This document shows, one piece after another, positions 44,330 to 53,825 of a DNA stretch of 64,000 bases. This DNA comes from Candidatus Dadabacteria bacterium (lineage in GTDB: Bacteria; Desulfobacterota_D; UBA1144; Nemesobacterales; Nemesobacteraceae). The position numbers and the translations under genes are program-made. The stretch spans positions 181,254 through 245,253 of the forward strand of contig JAJECI010000008.1 of the NCBI GenBank assembly GCA_022822065.1, written 5' to 3'. The notes below the pieces were generated by a model. The model saw only the letters and a program-made list of their open reading frames with translations, was not told where the DNA came from and ran no database searches. Each line of letters opens with the position of its first letter. Positions within the stretch are counted from its first letter, which is position 1.

Positions 44330-47077
44330 ATGGCGAAGACCGCGAAACGAAACGGATACATAGAGATAAAAGGCGCCAGGGAAAACAACCTGAAGAACAT
44401 AGACGTCCTGATCCCTCAAAACAGGTTCACGGTGGTGACCGGTCTCAGCGGTTCGGGCAAGTCATCCCTCGTGCTTGACACCGTTTACAAGGAAGGACTA
44501 AGAAGGTACATCGACTGCCTTTCAACCTACGCAAGACAGTTCATAGAAAAAGTCGAGCGCCCAGCGATGGACGACATAGAAGGTCTTCCAACCCCGATAG
44601 CTATCGAAAGCCGAAACAGCGTCATAAATTCCCGTTCCACAGTAGGCACCACGACTGAAATATACGACTACATGAGGCTTCTGTTCGCAAAAATCGGAAA
44701 AACCCTCTGCCCGGGATGCGAAGAGGAAGTGGTTGAGCACTCTCCCCAGTCCCTCACTCGGCTGCTGCTCGAAAAATTCCCGGAGAAAAGAGCCGTCATC
44801 TGCTTTGAGACCGAAGAGGGCGCGGATCTCTCGCAATACATGAAAAAAGGCTACTCACGCACCTACCGGGACGGAAAGACCCGGGACATGGAGAAAAGCG
44901 CGGGAGGCTCAGACGGAAAAACCGAGATAGTCACCGCGAGAACGGTTATCGGCGAGCGGTCGAAATCGAGGATCACAGAAGCGCTCGAGGCCGCTTTTTC
45001 CGAGAGCGACCGGGCGCTTGTGCACATCGTCTCAGGGCAAAACCTCCGTTTCTCAAGAGAACTTCGCTGCGATCTTTGCGACATTGCATTTGAAAAACCC
45101 ACCCCGAACATGTTTTCCTTTAACAGTCCCTACGGGGCCTGCGAGCGATGCAGCGGATTCGGAAGAAACCTCGAAATCGATCCCGAACTCCTCGTTCCGG
45201 ACCCCGGTCTCAGTCTCGCCGAAGGGGTGATAGAACCCTTCACGAAAACTTCCTACAGAAGGCAGATGAGAAAGCTGCTTGCCTTCGCCGAGGACGCGGG
45301 AATAGATACGGAAAAGCCATTCTTGGAACTTTCGGCAAGGGAGAAAGACCTCATCTTAAGCGGAAACGAGGACTATCACGGCGTGAAGGGATACTTCAAG
45401 AGGCTTGAGCGGAAAAACTACAAAACCCACATAAGGGTTTTCCTCTCGAGGTACCGCTCCGCCTTCACATGCGAGGACTGCGAGGGAAGCAGGCTCAAGG
45501 AAAAAGCCCTTAACGTGCGGATAGAGGGAAAAAACATATTCCATCTCTCCCGGATGTCCGTAAAGGATATAAAATCCTGGTTTGACCGCTTGACCCTGTC
45601 CGCTCATGAACTTGAGATCGCCTCCGACATAATGGAGGAAATAAATTCGCGTCTGGATTTCCTTATCCACGTGGGACTTGACTACCTGACCCTCTCGAGG
45701 CTTACCCGCACCCTCTCGGGAGGGGAGGCGCAGAGGATAAACCTCGCCTGCCAGATGAGCTCGCGGCTTACCGAGACCCTTTACATTCTGGACGAGCCCT
45801 CGGTCGGCCTGCACGCGAGGGACATGAGCCGTCTTAATTCGCTGATAAGGGAACTCCGGGGAAGAAACAACACCATCATACTCATAGAGCACGATCTTGA
45901 CACCGTAAAGTCCGCCGACTACATAGTGGAACTCGGCCCCCGGGCGGGAGACGGCGGGGGAGAGGTCGTGTATCAGGGGACCCTGAAGAGTTTTCTGCGT
46001 TCGGCGAAAAACTCGACCACGAAAAAATACCTCGCAAACGAAAAGAAAATAGAGGTTCCCGGTTCCCGCAGAAAGATCACCGGAAATTCAATAAACGTAA
46101 TCGGCGCGAGCGAAAACAACCTTAAGAACATTGACGTCCGCTTTCCCCTCGGAACTCTCACGTGCGTAACCGGGGTATCGGGTTCGGGGAAAAGCTCGCT
46201 TGTAAACGACATCCTGTATAACGCCCTTCTGAGAAAATTCAGAAGGAAAACTGAAAGAGTCGGAAAACACGAACGCATAGAAGGCACAGGCAATATAGAC
46301 GACGTTATAATCCTTGATCAGGGAAGCATAGGAAGAACCTCGAGATCAAATCCCGTCACTTACATAAAGGTTTACGACGACATACGCAAAATCCTCGCCG
46401 GACATTACCAAGCGAAGCTCCGCAAGCTTACCCCGTCGCATTTTTCCTTCAACGTAAGGGGAGGACGCTGCGAGAAATGCATGGGAGAGGGAAGCCACAG
46501 GGTGGAGATGCACTTTCTCGCCGACGTCATGGTGACGTGCGAGGAATGCGGAGGCAAAAGGTTCGGAAAAGAGGTTCTCGGCTACAGGTACAAGGGGAAG
46601 AACATAGACGACATACTTAACCTCACCGTCGATCAGGCCATGGATTTCTTCTCGGGAAGCGTGGCCGTTACCAGAAAACTCAAGGTTCTAAGGGACGTCG
46701 GATGCGGTTATCTGAGGCTCGGCCAGCCCGCAACAACGCTGTCGGGCGGAGAGGCGCAGAGGATAAAGATAGCCAGGGAACTCTCGAAAAAAGAAAAGAA
46801 CAACATCCTCTACATACTTGACGAACCGTCGGTCGGGCTTCACGTCGACGACATAGTAAAACTCCTTGACGTTCTTAACAGGCTTGTCGACGCCGGAAAC
46901 AGCGTAATAGTCATAGAGCATAACCTTGAGATGATAAAATGCGCGGATTACGTAATTGACCTGGGACCTGAGGGAGGAGACGAAGGAGGCCGGATAGTGG
47001 TTTCCGGTACTCCGGAACAGGTAGCTTCGACAGAAAACTCCCACACGGGAGAACACCTGAGGCCGATTCTCGGCTAA
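44330..47077 (+). CDS. UvrA-family excinuclease ATPase, possibly a paralogue
   Basis: UvrA recognises DNA lesions in nucleotide excision repair. The 915-residue protein has two ABC ATPase halves: GLSGSGKSS near residue 40, LSGGEAQRINLA and LDEPSVGLHARD, then GVSGSGKSS, LSGGEAQRIKIA and LDEPSVGLHVDD. The three cysteine motifs (CDLC...CERC, CEDC, CEKC...CEEC) are present. The UvrB-binding region around KKGYSRTYRDGK looks shortened. The insertion region reads YHGVKGYFKRLERKNYKTH and FLSRYRSAFTC instead of the usual RRYRETES-type sequence. This pattern is familiar from UvrA paralogues, so it may not be the cell's only UvrA. Confidence 0.88.
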   Translation: MAKTAKRNGYIEIKGARENNLKNIDVLIPQNRFTVVTGLSGSGKSSLVLDTVYKEGLRRYIDCLSTYARQFIEKVERPAMDDIEGLPTPIAIESRNSVINSRSTVGTTTEIYDYMRLLFAKIGKTLCPGCEEEVVEHSPQSLTRLLLEKFPEKRAVICFETEEGADLSQYMKKGYSRTYRDGKTRDMEKSAGGSDGKTEIVTARTVIGERSKSRITEALEAAFSESDRALVHIVSGQNLRFSRELRCDLCDIAFEKPTPNMFSFNSPYGACERCSGFGRNLEIDPELLVPDPGLSLAEGVIEPFTKTSYRRQMRKLLAFAEDAGIDTEKPFLELSAREKDLILSGNEDYHGVKGYFKRLERKNYKTHIRVFLSRYRSAFTCEDCEGSRLKEKALNVRIEGKNIFHLSRMSVKDIKSWFDRLTLSAHELEIASDIMEEINSRLDFLIHVGLDYLTLSRLTRTLSGGEAQRINLACQMSSRLTETLYILDEPSVGLHARDMSRLNSLIRELRGRNNTIILIEHDLDTVKSADYIVELGPRAGDGGGEVVYQGTLKSFLRSAKNSTTKKYLANEKKIEVPGSRRKITGNSINVIGASENNLKNIDVRFPLGTLTCVTGVSGSGKSSLVNDILYNALLRKFRRKTERVGKHERIEGTGNIDDVIILDQGSIGRTSRSNPVTYIKVYDDIRKILAGHYQAKLRKLTPSHFSFNVRGGRCEKCMGEGSHRVEMHFLADVMVTCEECGGKRFGKEVLGYRYKGKNIDDILNLTVDQAMDFFSGSVAVTRKLKVLRDVGCGYLRLGQPATTLSGGEAQRIKIARELSKKEKNNILYILDEPSVGLHVDDIVKLLDVLNRLVDAGNSVIVIEHNLEMIKCADYVIDLGPEGGDEGGRIVVSGTPEQVASTENSHTGEHLRPILG

Positions 47078-47145
47078 CCGGATTATATATTTTTTCGACA
47101 TGGGGTAGAATAGAACCTTAAAAACAATCTTGTCGGAGAGAGAAA

Positions 47146-47493
47146 ATGCTTGCAGACAGAAAAATACCTTTCAGCGAATCCAAGGAAGAAGAGTGGGAAA
47201 TTCTTAGACAGAAAGCCGAAGGCGGCATAGAACTTATGCTTGAAGACTCCCAGCGATGGTTCTTGGCCACTACAGAAGACGACGGAATCAGGATAACTTC
47301 CGCCGAGAAAAACGTGAGGCCGCTTGCCGTCCGCGAACCACCGCTTATCAAGTTCGATGAGTTCAAAAGAGTGGCGGAAGTCTATAACGACTCATTTTTC
47401 GGTGGAATAGGGGATCTCTCGGCGAGGCTCGAGACTCATAACTCAAGCCCGAACATGCGGTATCTCTTCATGCTGATTTACTATCTGATCTAG
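47146..47493 (+). CDS. Hypothetical protein, unrecognised
   Basis: I do not recognise this 115-residue protein. It begins MLADRKIPFSESKEEEWEIL, is charged and probably cytoplasmic, with a predicted helix rich in Glu/Lys, a central QRWFLATTEDDGIRITSAEK strand region and a hydrophobic end FMLIYYLI. GGAGAG lies about 8 bases upstream of the ATG. Codon use resembles the backbone genes. It stands between the UvrA-family gene and tRNA-Asn with no operon partners. Confidence 0.6.
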   Translation: MLADRKIPFSESKEEEWEILRQKAEGGIELMLEDSQRWFLATTEDDGIRITSAEKNVRPLAVREPPLIKFDEFKRVAEVYNDSFFGGIGDLSARLETHNSSPNMRYLFMLIYYLI

Positions 47494-47589
47494 ATGGCCC
47501 CAGCAGGTAAGTACATAAAGATCGCTCGCATTCGAGGAAACTACCCGTGTCAGACATCTTTCTGAACAGGAAACAGCTCAAGAACTCTC

Positions 47590-47628
47590 TTAAGGCTAAT
47601 TCAAAAAAGCAATTTGAATTAGCCTTAA
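47590..47628. repeat. Perfect 16-bp inverted repeat, possible terminator or operator
   Basis: The arms 47590-47605 and 47613-47628 are exact reverse complements around a 7-base loop. The stem is AT-rich and no clear T-run follows on either side, so a classical intrinsic terminator is doubtful. It sits between the 115-residue gene (plus strand) and tRNA-Asn (minus strand), where a bidirectional transcription stop would be useful. Confidence 0.6.
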
Positions 47629-47735
47629 TTGTCCGTAGCTTCTCATACAACAATTAATAGTAATTTGTCCGCAGGACTTATAAAAAAACACTAAAACCGT
47701 TCTCTCAGGTCACTTAAGTCGGGTAGGCGGGAATT

Positions 47736-47811
47736 TGGCTCCGGCGGCAGGACTCGAACCTGCGACCCGATGATTAACAGTCATCTGCTCTGCCAACTGA
47801 GCTACACCGGA
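47736..47811 (-). tRNA. tRNA-Asn (GTT anticodon)
   Basis: The minus strand folds into a complete 76-base tRNA with encoded CCA: acceptor TCCGGTG pairs with CGCCGGA with one G-T wobble, discriminator G, D arm with AGCTCAGTTGGCAGAGC, anticodon loop CTGTTAA giving GTT (Asn), and T arm with GGTTCGAGTCC. No intron. It is divergent from rpoH. Confidence 0.96.
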
Positions 47812-47846
47812 ACTGTAGAAAATAGAAAAAAGCCAAGGAGTAGTTA

Positions 47847-47874
47847 ATTTTATATAGATAAGAAAAACAGTCAA
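47847..47874 (-). promoter_or_regulatory. Predicted promoter of tRNA-Asn
   Basis: On the minus strand TTGACT (47869-47874) and TAAAAT (47847-47852) are separated by 16 bases. The expected start near 47840 leaves about 29 bases before the mature tRNA. The rpoH promoter must overlap this 84-base intergenic region but was not resolved. Confidence 0.5.
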
Positions 47875-47895
47875 CAAACCTAATACCGAGTAAAA

Positions 47896-48783
47896 ATGGC
47901 CAAAAAAGAAGAAAAGAAGCCGGAGAAAATGAGTTCATCTCTTCCCGCACTTTCAAACTCCCTGCAAAGTTATCTGGCACAGATCAGGGACTACCCTGTT
48001 CTGAGCAGGGAAGAAGAGTACGAACTCGCGATGAGGCACAGGGAAACGGGTGATCTTGAGGCCGCCAGGAAACTGATCGTATCAAACCTGAAATTCGTCG
48101 TACGTATTGCAAACGAATACAAAAACTACAACGTAAACACCTTGGATCTTATCCAGGAAGGCAACATAGGGCTCATGAAGGCAGTAAGGGGCTTTGATCC
48201 TACCAAGGGATACAGGCTCATCTCGTACGCGGTCTGGTGGATAAGAGCGTACATACAGAACCACATAATGAAGTCCTGGAGTCTGGTAAAAGTCGGAACG
48301 AACCAGTCGCAAAGAAAGCTTTTCTACAAACTTAGGTCAACGAAAAACAGAATCGAAGCCACAGGGGCCGAGATGGAGGAGGATATCTACTCCGAGATAG
48401 CCAAGGAACTTGACGTGCCGGACAGCCAGGTAATCGAGATGGACCGGATAATGTCCGGAAAAGACCTGTCTCTTGACGCAACCATAGAAGGCAGCACGGA
48501 ACGCACCTACCTTGACATGCTGGGGGACACGTTTGATCAGGAACAGTTCCTCGAAGATTCCCAGGCCCGCCCGCTTGTGGCCAGGAAGATAAAAGAAGCC
48601 CTGGCGAACCTAAAAGACAGGGAAAGATACATTATCGAAAGACGGGTTCTCACTGATTCTCCAGAAACTCTTGAAAAGCTTTCCCGCAAATTCGGCATCT
48701 CAAGAGAACGTGTAAGACAGATAGAAAAAAACGCTCTTAACAAGATCAGGAAGGAATTCCAAAAAGAGCATTTTCACGTATAG
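47896..48783 (+). CDS. rpoH: RNA polymerase sigma factor RpoH (sigma-32 type)
   Basis: RpoH directs transcription of heat-shock genes. The 295-residue sigma-70-family protein lacks region 1.1 and has region 2 (SNLKFVVRIANEYKNYNVNT, then DLIQEGNIGLMKAVRGFDP, SYAVWWIRAYIQNHIM), the RpoH box QRKLFYKLRSTKNRI that distinguishes RpoH from other sigma factors, and a region 4 helix-turn-helix ending in SRERVRQIEKNALNKIR. Its own promoter was not identified. Confidence 0.92.
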   Translation: MAKKEEKKPEKMSSSLPALSNSLQSYLAQIRDYPVLSREEEYELAMRHRETGDLEAARKLIVSNLKFVVRIANEYKNYNVNTLDLIQEGNIGLMKAVRGFDPTKGYRLISYAVWWIRAYIQNHIMKSWSLVKVGTNQSQRKLFYKLRSTKNRIEATGAEMEEDIYSEIAKELDVPDSQVIEMDRIMSGKDLSLDATIEGSTERTYLDMLGDTFDQEQFLEDSQARPLVARKIKEALANLKDRERYIIERRVLTDSPETLEKLSRKFGISRERVRQIEKNALNKIRKEFQKEHFHV

Positions 48784-48974
48784 AATTCCAGAGACAAACG
48801 TAAGCCCGAAAGGATTCTTCCCCATAACTCCCTGAAATCTCTAACTATTTATGAGCCTCTCATTTTTTAATTACAACTGCAAATTTTAATTGAATTAGTG
48901 CCCGAATTATAATATATTCCATAGTAGGTGGTTTGATTTCCCATTCGCAATAGCAACTGAACAGAAAGTATAAA

Positions 48975-49919
48975 ATGAGTAGATTTATAACCCTTACCTC
49001 TTTTTTGCTTGTCCTGATACTGATTCCTTTTTCATCAAATGCCCAGCAGTTGTATATAAGCACTGAACTGGGACTTGGTATCGGAAATTCCATAGATACT
49101 GATGCCAGTGACACTGATTTTCCGACCTTGTGCGACAAGCATCTTGATCCCGACAATCTTTTCTCTGCACCAGGAGTCACGGAGCCTGAGGGATGCTCTT
49201 CCGCGGCGTCAACCTGGAGTAACAGCTTTGATGGCGCAACCGGGGTAATCGCCGGCGTCGCTCTGGGTTTGAAAACAAATTTCGGCGCAAGAATTGAAGC
49301 CGAATATCTTAACTTCGGCGCGCAATACGATGCGACTTCCGCGGTCGGTGGAGGTGGCGGGGATGTTGTGGATAAATCGACTCAGGAACTTGTCCGTTCT
49401 GATGAGCGCATAGGAGCGGTAAATATAAACAGTCTGTTCGCCAACGTTTATTATGACCTTCCGGTCTCCGGACAACTCCGTCCTTATATCGGAGGCGGTG
49501 TGGGGTTCGGAATGGCCGAAGTGGAATTTGACGCCGTTTGGACCCGGAATCTGGATCCGGATGCCATCAAAACGGCGGATGGGGCAACTTATAACGGCAG
49601 CGGGGATGAAAACGCTGACCGCGAGGCCCTGCATGGGAGAATCGCGGGTGCCGCGACCACGGAAAGCCACACTCTCGAAGACACGGTGTTTGGTTATCAG
49701 GCGGTGGTCGGAGTGGACTACATGCTCACCGGTAACGCTTCAATCGGAGTCAAGGGACGCTGGGTCAGGTACGCCAAGTTCAGCGATGGAGATGAATGGG
49801 ACCAGTTGCGCGGTCATGAATCAAACAACGGCCCAGGAACAAATACGGTTGTGTATACGATTGAAACCGACGACTTAAGTGCGTTCGGGGTCAGTCTGGT
49901 AATGAAATATGTGTTTTGA
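48975..49919 (+). CDS. Outer-membrane beta-barrel protein (surface-antigen type)
   Basis: The 314-residue protein has a signal peptide ending FSSNAQ and alternating hydrophobic strands typical of an 8-12-stranded barrel: VIAGVALGLKTNFGARIEAEY, LRPYIGGGVGFGMAEVEF, YQAVVGVDYMLTGNASIGVK. It ends in Phe (LVMKYVF), the outer-membrane insertion signature. Two cysteines near the N-terminus may form a disulfide loop. It resembles the broad P44/Msp2/OmpA-like barrel group, so its role is unknown. A perfect TATAAT at 48908-48913 may be its -10 box, but the -35 is poor. Confidence 0.8.
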   Translation: MSRFITLTSFLLVLILIPFSSNAQQLYISTELGLGIGNSIDTDASDTDFPTLCDKHLDPDNLFSAPGVTEPEGCSSAASTWSNSFDGATGVIAGVALGLKTNFGARIEAEYLNFGAQYDATSAVGGGGGDVVDKSTQELVRSDERIGAVNINSLFANVYYDLPVSGQLRPYIGGGVGFGMAEVEFDAVWTRNLDPDAIKTADGATYNGSGDENADREALHGRIAGAATTESHTLEDTVFGYQAVVGVDYMLTGNASIGVKGRWVRYAKFSDGDEWDQLRGHESNNGPGTNTVVYTIETDDLSAFGVSLVMKYVF

Positions 49920-50249
49920 TTTCCGTTTTTTCCAAGTGAAGCGGAAAAAGATTTAGCGGATCGAGGTCCCTTATGTTTTCTGGTACATGGCGGTGACTTC
50001 ATGTAGAAATGGAGGCATAGGGCCGGTCACCGTGAATTCATAGGGGGCCTTCGATTCCGCTTCAGCAAAAAATCTGAGTTCCGTTCTTACAATCACCTTT
50101 TCTAGAGTTCCTAGATACCCCATATTCCTCCCCTTCCATAAATTTTCTGAACAGGAAGTTTCTTCGCCCAGACAGCCTGAACATTGCAAAGAGCAGCTCT
50201 TCAAAGGTTGCTTGAGATTCGCAAAAGCCAACCTGATGAATTGTTGAAC
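49920..50249. other. Gap between the two outer-membrane protein genes; no supported gene
   Basis: These 330 bases separate two convergent barrel genes. A minus-strand open frame of 86 codons (49971-50231) follows the second barrel gene by 18 bases. It has no signal, family resemblance or visible ribosome site, and its cysteine-rich start looks accidental, so I do not call it. No clear terminator hairpin with a T-run was found. Confidence 0.45.
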
Positions 50250-51050
50250 TCAGAACCGGCGAATTATTGCCAAACGGGCAGTGGAAATCCTGTTTTCAAC
50301 TTCGTAGGATGCGGCCCTTCTGGGAGTTTCGGGGCCGCAGCAGCGGTTGTTTGCGGAGCGGTTAACAAGATGAGTACTCTCTCCGAAGTCCAGATACAAA
50401 CCCTCGAGCCTCAAAGCCCAAGCATCGGACAACTCAGCTTCCGCACCAGCTCCGATCACCCAGCCCATTTCCGTTGAATCCTTACTGAAAGAATCGTCAG
50501 GATCCTCCATGGAACCCGAATCGCCGGAATCAATATCGGTCACCGAGTTGCTGATGTCGGCAAAAGCCAGTCCGGTGGTAAGAAAGACTGTCACGCGACC
50601 AACCTCTAGTTCAACTCCCCCGCGCGCAGAAATGATCCAAGAGAATTCCGATTCGGCAGTTTCATCCAAACCTTCAGGATCAAGTTTGTCGGTTGATGCC
50701 GACACGTTGGTCAACGTACCGTCAAGCTCCACTCTCAGAGCCAAGCCGCTAACATCGAATTTTCTCCCTACAAGAACGCCGCCGACAAAACCCGTATCGT
50801 CATACTTGGAAACCGAACCGGGATTGCCCCAGTCGGCAAAGCCGTCAACATCTATTATCTGGTTTCTCATGAAACCGGGGCCGATAAAGACCCCAGCGTA
50901 ATTGTCAAAACTTATAGGTTCTACTTCTCTCCGCGGGGGATCCTCCAGCACGGTACCTGCAAAACCGACATTCGGAATGATAAAAAGAGCCAGCAGAAAA
51001 ACTGCTAAACTGCCCGCCAGAAGTTTTACTCTACAGTTTGCTATCAGCAC
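50250..51050 (-). CDS. Outer-membrane beta-barrel protein
   Basis: The 266-residue protein has a long signal peptide (cleavage likely after NVGFAG) and amphipathic strands such as YAGVFIGPGFMRNQI, GFVGGVLVGRKFDVSGLALRVEL, VTVFLTTGLAFADI and AWALRLEGLYLDFG. It ends RLAIIRRF with the C-terminal Phe of barrel proteins. It fits the Opa/OmpA-like 8-stranded porin-fold superfamily. Function is unknown. It is convergent with the other barrel gene 330 bases away and transcribed away from alaS-side genes on the same strand. Confidence 0.75.
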   Translation of the reverse strand: MLIANCRVKLLAGSLAVFLLALFIIPNVGFAGTVLEDPPRREVEPISFDNYAGVFIGPGFMRNQIIDVDGFADWGNPGSVSKYDDTGFVGGVLVGRKFDVSGLALRVELDGTLTNVSASTDKLDPEGLDETAESEFSWIISARGGVELEVGRVTVFLTTGLAFADISNSVTDIDSGDSGSMEDPDDSFSKDSTEMGWVIGAGAEAELSDAWALRLEGLYLDFGESTHLVNRSANNRCCGPETPRRAASYEVENRISTARLAIIRRF

Positions 51051-51073
51051 GAGATCTACAAGGAAATTAACAA

Positions 51074-53692
51074 TTATATGAGATTTCCCAAGTGGCCAAG
51101 CATCTTCGGTATGCTGCCGGGCACATTTCCGCCCGCCTGCGCCATCTCGGCACCCCCGCCCCCTTTTCCGCCCACAATCCCGGCAAGCTCCTTTACGATT
51201 TTTCCAGCGTGATACCTGCCGACAAGATCCTTGGTAATACCCACAAGAATAAAAACCCGGCCTCCGTTCTCAGCGACAAGCACGGCGATCCCGTTACTCA
51301 TCTTCCCCTTCAGGTAATCCCAAAGAGAACGCAGTTCCGCAGGTTTTGAAACAGAAACTTTGACCCGAAGAAGATTGACTCCCCCTACATCCTCAACTTT
51401 GTCAATCAGCCCTGCGGCCGTTTCTACAAGAGTCCTCGCCCTGAAAGATTCGATTTCCGTCTGAAGCCGGGCATTTTCGTCAATCACTCCGGCAAGCCTG
51501 GAAAGAAGTTCGGAGCGGGGGGCGTTAAGAGTGGTGGAGAATTCGTTCAGGATATTCTCCTGCCCTCTAATGTAATCCCATGCCGCCTGGCCGCTTACGG
51601 CCTCGATCCTCCTTACCCCAGCAGAAGACGCGCTCTCGGACACTATCTTCACCATTCCTATCTCGCCCGAGGCCCTGACATGGGTGCCGCCGCAAAGCTC
51701 CTTGCTGTAGTCCCCTATCATCACCACCCTCACCCTGTCGCCGTATTTCTCTTCGAATATAGCGGTGGCCCCGTCCTTTATGGCCTCGTCGTACGAAACA
51801 TCCTCTTTTGTCACGACCTCGTCGTCACGCCTTATTCTCTCGTTAATGGCCTGTTCTATGGAATCGAGCTGCTGTCTCTCGATCGAGGAATAGTGGCTGA
51901 AGTCAAACCTTAGTCTGTCGGGCCCGACAAACGACCCCGCCTGGTTGACGTGAGTACCGAGGACTTCCTTTAGGACGGCGTGAAGCACGTGTGTTGAGGT
52001 ATGGTGAGCCATAACCCCCTGCCTGAACACGGGGTCAACCTCCATGTGTACCTGGTCGCCGACCTGCGCATTTCCCTTCTCGATAACGACATTGTGAATG
52101 AAAAACGTGGGGGTGAGCTTTTGCGTATCGAGGACTTTCGCCTGAAATCCCGGCCCGGAAATTTCACCCCTGTCTCCAATCTGTCCGCCCGACTCCCCGT
52201 AAAAAGGGGTGATGTCGGTAATTATCTGGGCTTCCTGGCCCTCCCAGGCAGTGTCGGAAACCTCTCCCTGGCTTATTATTCCAGTAACCGCGCCTTCGCA
52301 AGAGATAGTCTTGTAGCCAACAAATTCCGTTGTCATATCTCCGGCAAGCTCAAGCAAAACAGACGCAAGGCCGTCTTCTCCGCCGCCACGGGCTTTTCTT
52401 GACTTGGCTCTCTGTCTCTCCATTTCCTTCTCAAAACCCTGGAGGTCAATATCTATACCCTCGGTTCTAGTTATGTCCTCGGTCAGGTCGACCGGGAACC
52501 CGTATGTATCGTAGAGACTGAAAACCACCTTGCCGGGAAGCTTTTTCTTTTTCCCGAGCTTCGCGATTTCCTGGTTGAGAAGTTCAAGTCCTCTGTCCAC
52601 CGTCTCGAGAAACCTCTCCTCCTCGCTTTTTACGACCTGGGATACAAAATCCCCTTTTTCCCTGATCTCAGGATAGGCATCCGCCATTATCTCCTCAACC
52701 GCGGGCAGGACCTTGTAAAGGAAGGGTTCGTCTATCCCCAGAAACTTGGAGTGGCGGACGGCTCTTCTGAGTATTCTTCTAAGAACGTATCCCCTGCCCT
52801 CGTTTGACGGGAATACTCCGTCCGAGATGAGAAAGGCGAGCGCTCTTGAGTGATCCGCCATAACCCTCATGGCAATCTCGGTCGAGCGGTCGGTGGAATA
52901 ATCCTTTCCGGAAAGCTCCTCTATCCTGCTTATTATCCCTCTTAGAAGGTCGGTCTCATAGTTGCTCTGAACTCCCTGGAGAACCGCTGCAAGCCTTTCA
53001 AGTCCAAGCCCCGTGTCGATGCTGGGACGAGGAAGAGGCGTCATCTCTCCACTCTGGTTTCTCTCAAACTGCATGAACACGAGATTCCAGAGCTCAAGGT
53101 AACGATCGCACTCGCATCCGACGGCGCACCCCGCCTTCCCGCAGTCAAGCGATTCCCCCTGATCTATCAGTATCTCGGAACACGGACCGCACGGACCCGT
53201 ATCCCCCATTGACCAGAAATTGTCTTTCTCGTCCATCCTCACGATTCTTTTCTTGGCAACACCGATATTTTTGTTCCAGATCTCAAAAGCCTCGTCGTCG
53301 TCTTTATAAACGGTGACCCAGAGTTTCTCCTTGGGAAGCCCGTAAACATTGGTGATAAGATCCCATCCATAATTGATGGCTCCTTCCTTGAAGTAGTCGC
53401 CAAAGGAAAAATTCCCGAGCATTTCAAAAAAAGTGTGATGTCTCGCCGTATACCCGACGTTGTCAAGATCGTTGTGTTTTCCCCCGGCCCTGAGGCACTT
53501 CTGGGAAGAAACAGCTCTTTTGAAATCCCTGGTCTCGTTCCCGGTGAAAACATTTTTGAACTGAACCATCCCGGCGTTGGTAAAAAGGAGGGTCGGATCG
53601 TTCTCCGGTATGAGGATGGAACTGCGCACCGGTTCGTGTCCCCTTTCGGAGAAATACTCGATAAATTTTCTTCTAACCTCGGATCCTTTCAT
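51074..53692 (-). CDS. alaS: Alanyl-tRNA synthetase
   Basis: AlaS charges tRNA-Ala and edits mischarged serine and glycine. The 872-residue protein has a class II core (HEPVRSSILIPENDPTLLFT, NVGYTARHHTFFEMLGNFSFG), the editing domain with the HxxxH zinc site in AHHTSTHVLHAVL and ELCGGTHVRASGEIGM, and the C-terminal C-Ala domain with the Gly-rich GIVGGKGGGGAEMAQAGG end. Length is standard. Upstream (53733-53755) there is a 9-bp hairpin with one G-T pair but no T-run; its role in alaS control is uncertain. Confidence 0.97.
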   Translation of the reverse strand: MKGSEVRRKFIEYFSERGHEPVRSSILIPENDPTLLFTNAGMVQFKNVFTGNETRDFKRAVSSQKCLRAGGKHNDLDNVGYTARHHTFFEMLGNFSFGDYFKEGAINYGWDLITNVYGLPKEKLWVTVYKDDDEAFEIWNKNIGVAKKRIVRMDEKDNFWSMGDTGPCGPCSEILIDQGESLDCGKAGCAVGCECDRYLELWNLVFMQFERNQSGEMTPLPRPSIDTGLGLERLAAVLQGVQSNYETDLLRGIISRIEELSGKDYSTDRSTEIAMRVMADHSRALAFLISDGVFPSNEGRGYVLRRILRRAVRHSKFLGIDEPFLYKVLPAVEEIMADAYPEIREKGDFVSQVVKSEEERFLETVDRGLELLNQEIAKLGKKKKLPGKVVFSLYDTYGFPVDLTEDITRTEGIDIDLQGFEKEMERQRAKSRKARGGGEDGLASVLLELAGDMTTEFVGYKTISCEGAVTGIISQGEVSDTAWEGQEAQIITDITPFYGESGGQIGDRGEISGPGFQAKVLDTQKLTPTFFIHNVVIEKGNAQVGDQVHMEVDPVFRQGVMAHHTSTHVLHAVLKEVLGTHVNQAGSFVGPDRLRFDFSHYSSIERQQLDSIEQAINERIRRDDEVVTKEDVSYDEAIKDGATAIFEEKYGDRVRVVMIGDYSKELCGGTHVRASGEIGMVKIVSESASSAGVRRIEAVSGQAAWDYIRGQENILNEFSTTLNAPRSELLSRLAGVIDENARLQTEIESFRARTLVETAAGLIDKVEDVGGVNLLRVKVSVSKPAELRSLWDYLKGKMSNGIAVLVAENGGRVFILVGITKDLVGRYHAGKIVKELAGIVGGKGGGGAEMAQAGGNVPGSIPKMLGHLGNLI

Positions 53693-53825
53693 CTAACAAA
53701 CCCCCGGGCACACAGTACGGTGAACCGCTATTGGCCGAGAAGCCGGTTTTCGGCCCGGATGAGAAAATATAACAGGAATGGTAGAAAACTGAATTGAAGG
53801 AGCGGAGCGAAGTAAGGAAAGAGCG

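Noticed and set aside
49971-50231. 86-codon minus-strand frame after the second outer-membrane protein gene
   Set aside because: No signal peptide, motif or ribosome site; cysteine-rich text looks accidental.
53733-53755. Hairpin upstream of alaS considered as a terminator
   Set aside because: Stem of 9 with one G-T pair but no T-run on the minus strand; alaS and the upstream gene could still be separate transcripts, but this does not show it.
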